DNA of 9,411 nt from Promethearchaeia archaeon. GTDB taxonomy: Archaea; Asgardarchaeota; Lokiarchaeia; Sigyniarchaeales; SOKP01. The notes beneath the pieces were generated by a model. That model was not told the origin of the DNA. It worked only from the letters and a program-made list of their open reading frames with translations, and ran no database searches. Both the position numbers and the translations under genes were made by a program. The DNA is taken from positions 1-9,411 of the forward strand of contig JAHQWX010000045.1 of assembly GCA_029856375.1 (NCBI GenBank). The letters run 5' to 3'. The first letter of the stretch is position 1. Every line of letters begins with the position of its first letter. Shown here piece by piece: positions 5,569-9,411 of the stretch.

Positions 5569-6654
5569 TCAACAAACTTTCGTTGTCCAACCATATTTAT
5601 CTTCAATCTTTCCCCACTGAATACCCGTAAGCGTATCATATAGTCTTTGCGTTAATTCTCCGACTTTGAAATCGTTGATCTTGTATTCTTTACCTTTATA
5701 ACCAAGTGAACCCACTGGCGTAATTACTGCAGCAGTGCCCGATCCAAACGCTTCGTCCATTTTACCGTCGTCAATTGCCTTAATAACTTCGTCGATGCTT
5801 AAATTTCTCTCTTCAACGGAAATACCTTCTGATTTGCAAATTTGAATTACTGAATCTCTTGTAACGCCCGGTAATATAGAGCCAGTTAGGGGTGAGGTTA
5901 TGACAGTTCCGTCTATAACGAAGAATTGATTCATAGTTCCAACTTCTTCTACATATTTTCTTTCTTGAGCGTCCAACCATAAAACTTGTGTATAACCTTC
6001 TTCTGCTGCCACTTCAGCCGATTTCAAACTGGCTGCGTAGTTTCCAGCAGCTTTTGCGAATCCAACTCCCCCTAGAGCAGCTCGCACAAATTTATCTTCT
6101 ACCTTTATTTTTACTGGAGCAAACCCAGTTGCGTAATAAGCTCCAACTGCGCAAAGAATTATATAAAATAAATATTCAGTGCTTGGATGAACTCCTAAGA
6201 ACGGTTCGGTAGCAATAAAAGTGGGTCTAATGTAAAGCGATGTGCCTTCAGAATGGGGAACCCAGCGTTGATCGATTGTAATAAGTTCTTTTAAAGCATT
6301 TATTACAAAATCTGGATCAATTCTTACCATACACATCCTATCAGCAGACGCGTTAAGCCTCTCCATATTCTTGTCCGGTCGAAACAGCCATATTCCGTCA
6401 TCTCTCCTATATGCTTTTAAACCTTCAAAGATCATTTGACCGTAGTGCAGACTACATGCAGCTGGATCAAGAACTAGATTGTGGTAGGGCATTATTTCTG
6501 CGCCATGCCAGCCCCTCTCTTCGGTATAATACATGCTAAACATATGATCCGTAAAACATGTACCAAAACCTAAAGTGCTCTCGTCCTCTGGAAGTTTTCC
6601 TCTCTCACCCTCATTTTTTCTTGTGATTTTTAATTCCATTTTTTTTCTACCCAT
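5569..6654 (-). CDS. ilvE: Branched-chain amino acid aminotransferase, long form
   Basis: This fold-type IV PLP enzyme exchanges amino groups between Leu, Ile or Val and 2-oxoglutarate, the last step of their synthesis and the first of their breakdown. At 361 residues it belongs to the long BCAT type shared by many bacteria and eukaryotes, not the short archaeal type of about 290-300. Diagnostic stretches are FGTCFTDHMF (30-39), LHYGQMIFEGLKAYR (69-83), SLYIRPTFIATEPFLGV (139-155), GFAKAAGNYAASL with catalytic Lys201, EVGTMNQFF (237-245), GSILPGVTRDS, and AFGSGTAAVITPVG. A second Met at residue 6 is a possible start. I keep the first, as a TATA-like box sits 16-23 bases before it. The gene stands alone, with a T-run after it. 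Confidence 0.95.
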   Translation of the reverse strand: MGRKKMELKITRKNEGERGKLPEDESTLGFGTCFTDHMFSMYYTEERGWHGAEIMPYHNLVLDPAACSLHYGQMIFEGLKAYRRDDGIWLFRPDKNMERLNASADRMCMVRIDPDFVINALKELITIDQRWVPHSEGTSLYIRPTFIATEPFLGVHPSTEYLFYIILCAVGAYYATGFAPVKIKVEDKFVRAALGGVGFAKAAGNYAASLKSAEVAAEEGYTQVLWLDAQERKYVEEVGTMNQFFVIDGTVITSPLTGSILPGVTRDSVIQICKSEGISVEERNLSIDEVIKAIDDGKMDEAFGSGTAAVITPVGSLGYKGKEYKINDFKVGELTQRLYDTLTGIQWGKIEDKYGWTTKVC

Positions 6655-6669
6655 ATTCTTCTTTATTAT

Positions 6670-6677
6670 TTATTAAA
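6670..6677 (-). promoter_or_regulatory. TATA-like box for ilvE
   Basis: On the minus strand TTTAATAA lies 16-23 bases before ATG 6654, preceded by AAAGG, a possible BRE-like purine run. No strong SD follows (only AAAGAAG very close to the ATG), so a leaderless or short-leader transcript is likely. Confidence 0.4.
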
Positions 6678-6766
6678 CCTTTTCACCTATTCTTAAAAAA
6701 TTTTGCTGATAAAAGAAACAAAATCGTAAGCAAGGTAAAAAGAGTTTTTAGATTATGTTTCCCAAT

Positions 6767-6856
6767 TTAAACTACTGCTACTACGATAGCCGCAGCTACA
6801 ACTGCTTCTGCTATAATAACAATGTCTGAGTCCAGTATTTTAAATTGAAAGTCCAT
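6767..6856 (-). CDS. Candidate 29-residue hydrophobic membrane peptide
   Basis: ATG 6856 to TAA 6767-6769 encodes 29 residues. A short charged head (MDFQFKILDSD) is followed by an Ile/Val/Ala stretch (IVIIAEAVVAAAIVVAVV) long enough to enter a membrane. The segment is richer in G and C than the surrounding spacer, which suggests selection on codons. The frame is open upstream to a TGA at 6944-6946 but has no ATG there, and no good SD precedes 6856. It lies 101 bp after the 182-residue membrane gene on the same strand and could be its operon partner. It fills part of the otherwise empty 303 bp between ilvE and that gene. It could also be a chance ORF. Confidence 0.35.
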   Translation of the reverse strand: MDFQFKILDSDIVIIAEAVVAAAIVVAVV

Positions 6857-6957
6857 AATTAAATCAATATCTATGTTCTCCGATTTAAAAAGTTTTCTAA
6901 AAGGGAATTCTATGGGAAAATAAAAAGAGAATAAATTAAATTCTCATCAATTTTCGA

Positions 6958-7506
6958 CTAATTTTCTTTCCGATTCGCAAATTTTTTCTCAATCACAAGA
7001 AAAATGAAGGCGTACACACCGTAAACCCAAAACGAAATAATAAACCAAATTGGATATCCAAAAATATTTAGTACGGGAGGATTAAGGTAATAGACTGATC
7101 CTACAGCTGATGAGGCTAAATCGCCGATGGGCTGAAATAAGACTCCATAAACACTTACTAATATCGAAATTAAACAGATATCCTTATATGTCAATTCAGT
7201 TCCCTTCGTTTTCTTTAAAGAGATTCTACCTAATTCGAAAATAATCATAAAAGAAGGAAAAATACTGATAGGATCAGTGAAATGAAACTCCGTTTCACCA
7301 TATTTCCCTGCAAACAAGGGATGAATGTATAGATCAGCTGCTGAATATGTTCCAGTTATAATTAATATTATAACAAACGAAGCCGTTAGAGCATTCACTA
7401 TTAATGTTGTTTTTACGCCATAAACTTTAACACCGTAGTAATAAATTATGATATAGAGCCCGATATTTAATACACAATTTGCCCAAAATAGCGCGTAAAT
7501 GAGCAT
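6958..7506 (-). CDS. Five-helix membrane protein of unknown function
   Basis: This 182-residue integral membrane protein has likely helices near 5-24, 32-52, 78-96, 108-128 and 151-173, and a basic tail (EKKFANRKEN). A conserved-looking polar loop, ADLYIHPLFAGKYGETEFHFTDP (about 57-79), holds His, Glu and Asp residues that could be a functional site. A second, GSVYYLNPPVLNIFGYP (136-152), precedes the last helix. I considered a carotenoid-biosynthesis (CruF-like) membrane enzyme because of the final Gly-Tyr-Pro then Trp-rich helix, but see no decisive motif. It follows the 52-residue gene with one base between stop and start, and has a GGAGGAGGG site inside the end of that gene, so the two are probably co-translated. 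Confidence 0.82.
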   Translation of the reverse strand: MLIYALFWANCVLNIGLYIIIYYYGVKVYGVKTTLIVNALTASFVIILIITGTYSAADLYIHPLFAGKYGETEFHFTDPISIFPSFMIIFELGRISLKKTKGTELTYKDICLISILVSVYGVLFQPIGDLASSAVGSVYYLNPPVLNIFGYPIWFIISFWVYGVYAFIFLVIEKKFANRKEN

Positions 7507-7507
7507 T

Positions 7508-7666
7508 TTAAGCCCTCCTCCGTTGAATAAGAACGATTAATAATGGAATTAGCGCGAGAGGGGCTGAAAGCACCAACATATCGTATCTTCCGGCTAAAAT
7601 CAGGAAAGCAATATGGTATGCAAATGAAGCTATGTACGCACCAATTATTAGATCTCTAGATTTCAT
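7508..7666 (-). CDS. 52-residue two-helix membrane protein
   Basis: ATG 7666 to TAA 7508-7510 encodes MKSRDLIIGAY...LIQRRRA. Two hydrophobic helices (about 6-25 and 30-47) are joined by GRYD and flanked by basic ends, giving a hairpin with both termini probably cytoplasmic. The stop is one base from the start of the 182-residue membrane gene, whose strong SD lies within this ORF's last codons. This close fit, and a sensible membrane topology, argue for a real gene although it is below usual length cut-offs. A weak AGGTAAG lies just before its ATG. It may be a small subunit of, or regulator for, the downstream membrane protein. No family recognised. Confidence 0.72.
   Translation of the reverse strand: MKSRDLIIGAYIASFAYHIAFLILAGRYDMLVLSAPLALIPLLIVLIQRRRA
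7511..7522 (-). promoter_or_regulatory. Strong SD site (GGAGGAGGG) inside the small ORF's end
   Basis: Read on the minus strand, GGAGGAGGGC precedes ATG 7506 by a short spacer and overlaps the Arg-Arg-Arg-Ala codons that end the 52-residue ORF. This placement fits translational coupling of the two genes and is the strongest ribosome binding site in the window. Confidence 0.65.
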
Positions 7667-7782
7667 ACTTACCTGTTTTAATTGGATTGTATTAACTTAA
7701 TAATGATATTATTTTGATGATTAAAGAAGTTTCAATAGTCCTATTTTTCTAAAAAGTTTCTTATATTTTCTTATACAATATC

Positions 7783-7790
7783 ATATATAA
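7783..7790 (+). promoter_or_regulatory. TATA-like box for the small zinc protein
   Basis: ATATATAA lies 35-42 bases before ATG 7825. With the usual spacing, transcription would start near 7812, giving a leader of about 13 bases that includes the AAAGG SD site (7812-7816). The 158-bp spacer also serves the divergent 52-residue gene, whose promoter I cannot place firmly. Confidence 0.4.
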
Positions 7791-7824
7791 TTCACACTCG
7801 TGATCATTTTGAAAGGTTGATAAA

Positions 7825-8007
7825 ATGGCAGAAATCGAATGTACGATATGCGGAAATAAAATGGATAAGAAAAATTCAAAGACTTGCATGGATTGTGGAA
7901 AGATTCTATGCAAAAAATGCTCGAGATCGTGTTCTATATGCAGCGATGGTCCGTTTTGCGTTGATTGCCTAGATGCCCATACTGGCGATCACGAAATGGA
8001 ATATTAA
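7825..8007 (+). CDS. 60-residue cysteine-rich zinc-binding protein (RING/FYVE/B-box-like)
   Basis: The whole protein is metal-binding pairs: Cys6/9, Cys21/24, Cys29/32, Cys36/39, Cys45/48 and His52/56. That makes twelve ligands in 60 residues, enough for three zinc ions. The C-x2-C-x11-C-x2-C-x4-C-x2-C start resembles FYVE or RING cross-brace spacing. The end (C-x2-C-x5-C-x2-C-x3-H-x3-H) resembles a B-box. Such domains bind proteins, lipids or nucleic acids; in ubiquitin systems they recruit the E2 enzyme. None of these roles is shown here, and no ubiquitin, E1 or E2 gene is in the window. It is supported by an AAAGG site eight bases before the ATG and a TATA-like box further upstream. It ends 8 bp from the convergent ATC-hydrolase gene. 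Confidence 0.82.
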   Translation: MAEIECTICGNKMDKKNSKTCMDCGKILCKKCSRSCSICSDGPFCVDCLDAHTGDHEMEY

Positions 8008-8015
8008 TAATTTCC

Positions 8016-8759
8016 CTAATATTTGAGTAGAGACTTATCAAACTCCTGTACATTATCTGGAGGCCACGCTCGAGGGGTTGAACCGCCTTTTATATATCGA
8101 TGATCGCACATTGGAGCTCCGTTTCCAAGAGTCTGAGTACGAGTGAAGCCAAATCCGTTGATTTGAGCCTCTGCAAAATCAGATAAGCAAATAAAAGGCA
8201 TATATTTTTCGTATCCTAATTCTTTATAGAATTTGTGTATGCCACATCCAGAAAAATTAAGACCATAATCAAACGGTTCGCCTTCTCCATCAACAAATTC
8301 CATAACCCAATCTCCAGGATACTTTTTTAATTGCGATTCTTTCTCGAATTCCTGAAGAAATTCTACATGAGCGTCCTCAAAATTTGCGTCTCCTGGATTT
8401 TTATTTGCACTCTCGAGTTTTCGTCTTTTACTCTCATTTATTCGTTCGTACAACTCGTAACTGAATTCACCTATTTCCCGATAAGTTAATCCAGCTTTCT
8501 CAAGGGCGCGAAAAATTGCTAAAGTCGCAACGCTTCCTATTAACATGAATGTGAACGGATTTTTAACTCCTCCAATGTAAGGAATCTGTGGAATTAGAGC
8601 CTCGCTGTCTATTCGTATTTGTGCAATAAGTTCTTCTATTTTGGACTCGTTAAAGTACTTTTTCATAACTTTCTGTGCGTGATTAAAATGCTTTTCGAAA
8701 AGGTTCATTAATTTGGGTTTTTTTCTTAAATAGTAATTCTTTCCTTTTTTTGACGACAT
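8016..8759 (-). CDS. L-2-amino-thiazoline-4-carboxylate hydrolase family protein
   Basis: This 247-residue protein matches the family named for L-2-amino-thiazoline-4-carboxylic acid (ATC) hydrolase, which in Pseudomonas opens the ATC ring on the way to L-cysteine. The signature is in the C-terminal half: SGCGIHKF (Cys172), PFICLSDFAEAQ (Cys191, Asp194), GFGFTRTQTLGNG (202-214) and CDHRY (Cys218, Asp219, Arg221). The N-terminal 130 residues are helical, with a short hydrophobic stretch near 68-85 and a basic, Lys-rich start. The family is broad in archaea and most members are untested, so ATC as substrate is not assured. It begins 22 bp after the URO-D-like gene on the same strand, suggesting co-transcription and a possible role in methyl or thiol metabolism. 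Confidence 0.85.
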   Translation of the reverse strand: MSSKKGKNYYLRKKPKLMNLFEKHFNHAQKVMKKYFNESKIEELIAQIRIDSEALIPQIPYIGGVKNPFTFMLIGSVATLAIFRALEKAGLTYREIGEFSYELYERINESKRRKLESANKNPGDANFEDAHVEFLQEFEKESQLKKYPGDWVMEFVDGEGEPFDYGLNFSGCGIHKFYKELGYEKYMPFICLSDFAEAQINGFGFTRTQTLGNGAPMCDHRYIKGGSTPRAWPPDNVQEFDKSLLKY

Positions 8760-8781
8760 AATACATCATTAAAATTTAGTA

Positions 8782-9411
8782 CTAATATTTACCATATTTT
8801 TCTAATAAAGCTTTCGCATAGCCGAGATTTCGACTCGCCATCTCGATTGGCTCCCACGGCCACTCGCACCCAGCAGCGTACATAAATTGCCCACCCGGTT
8901 TTCCATCTTCGATCGTTTTCAAAATTTCGCTAATAACTTCTGAATAGGAATAATTTGGGCTTCCAAGCACCATCGTGTTTGTATTGCCCCTAATGCAGTT
9001 GTTTTTACCTATTTTTTCTTTCGCCATTTTCAAATCGACTTGGTAATCGAGGTCTAATATTGCGACGTTCGTGCTTGAAACTAACTTGAGCATGTCTCTC
9101 CCTTCGCCATCTACGACCGAATTGTCACCACAGATATGATAAAGGACGGGTACATCTTTTTGTATGTAATTGAAAAGTTCTCGAGTGGCATCTAAACAAC
9201 ATTTTTCATACCTCATGGGACCTATTTGCGATATTGCCGAGTCGCCGGCACCAATAATGTCCGCTCCGACTTCGATTTGCAGTTTTGCAAACTCTTTTTG
9301 AATGGGTAAAATCCTATCTATAAGGCTTCTTATTATTTCAACCCAATTTTTATGCCGACACACTTTTAACACATTCACGAGATCAAACAAACAACAAATT
9401 TCTGCGAAGGG
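8782..9411 (-). CDS. URO-D-fold corrinoid methyltransferase-like protein, 5' end cut off
   Basis: The frame is open through the right edge. The first visible residues PFAEICCL fit the family's GPF... strand, so the TTG at 9388-9390 is internal, not the start. About 209 residues of roughly 340 are visible. It belongs to the uroporphyrinogen decarboxylase superfamily. It keeps the zinc signature of MtaA/MtbA-type methylcobamide methyltransferases: His (codon 9136-9138) and Cys two residues on in YHICGD, and a distal Cys (codon 8866-8868) in AAGCEWPWEP. Heme-pathway UroD lacks these. These enzymes move a methyl group between a corrinoid protein and a thiol such as coenzyme M. Substrate and partner are unknown: no corrinoid protein gene is in view. 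The ATC-hydrolase-family gene follows after 22 bp. Confidence 0.9.
   Translation of the reverse strand, partial: PFAEICCLFDLVNVLKVCRHKNWVEIIRSLIDRILPIQKEFAKLQIEVGADIIGAGDSAISQIGPMRYEKCCLDATRELFNYIQKDVPVLYHICGDNSVVDGEGRDMLKLVSSTNVAILDLDYQVDLKMAKEKIGKNNCIRGNTNTMVLGSPNYSYSEVISEILKTIEDGKPGGQFMYAAGCEWPWEPIEMASRNLGYAKALLEKYGKY

Noticed and set aside
5988..6212. Plus-strand open frame opposite ilvE, rich in Leu and Gln
   Set aside because: It lies wholly antisense to a strongly supported gene and has a low-complexity composition typical of a shadow frame.
7713..7720. TGATGA as a possible C box of a C/D guide RNA
   Set aside because: There is no matching D box (CTGA) or terminal stem at a suitable distance.
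9388..9390. TTG 9390 as the start of the URO-D-like gene
   Set aside because: The frame is open to the window edge and the extra residues PFAEICC match the family's GPF strand, so the gene is simply cut off.
1..9411. tRNA, rRNA, CRISPR array, insertion sequence or attachment site
   Set aside because: I saw no cloverleaf with TTC-arm pattern, no regularly spaced direct repeats, no transposase and no flanking inverted repeats on either strand.

Overview
The window is AT-rich and looks archaeal. TATA-like boxes lie about 15-28 bases before several start codons that have no Shine-Dalgarno site. Short T-runs follow several stop codons. There are many small zinc-ribbon and membrane proteins, plus an MtaA/MtbA-type corrinoid methyltransferase relative. 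An Asgard (Lokiarchaeia-like) archaeon is my best guess: it rests on remembered resemblance of the zinc-ribbon membrane proteins, the long-form IlvE and the URO-D/ATC-hydrolase pairing, not on a marker gene, and is unproven.

Layout. Positions 3-68 hold the tail of an unidentified gene. A five-helix membrane protein (149-592, +) converges on thymidylate kinase tmk (612-1217, -). tmk is divergent, across 46 bp, from an eight-helix membrane protein (1264-2175, +). Two related zinc-ribbon membrane proteins follow (2224-2691 and about 2778-3176, +), then a class I aminotransferase (3272-4420, +) and a DUF6125-like protein (4535-5050, +). On the minus strand come a cold-shock protein (5181-5435) and a long-form branched-chain aminotransferase, ilvE (5569-6654). 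A 303-bp stretch then holds a candidate 29-residue hydrophobic peptide. Next is a coupled pair of membrane proteins (52 aa and 182 aa, 7666 to 6958, -). A 60-residue protein with twelve Cys/His ligands (7825-8007, +) follows. Last come an ATC-hydrolase-family protein (8016-8759, -) and the 3' two-thirds of a URO-D-fold corrinoid methyltransferase-like gene (8782 to the right edge, -).

How they work together. There is no single large operon; most genes appear to have their own promoter. Plausible units are the two membrane genes at 7666-6958 (one-base gap, strong SD between them), the URO-D/ATC hydrolase pair (22-bp gap), and perhaps the zinc-ribbon tandem. The metabolic genes supply dTDP (tmk) and handle amino-acid transamination (aminotransferase, ilvE). 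The URO-D-like protein keeps the His-x-Cys...Cys zinc signature of methylcobamide methyltransferases. The most notable points are a probable ATT start codon on the second zinc-ribbon gene, the LITAF-like layout (CxxC, membrane helix, CxxC) in both tandem zinc-ribbon proteins, a P-loop lysine replaced by threonine in Tmk, a dense 60-residue RING/FYVE/B-box-like zinc protein, and two membrane ORFs of 52 and 29 codons that length-filtered annotation would miss.
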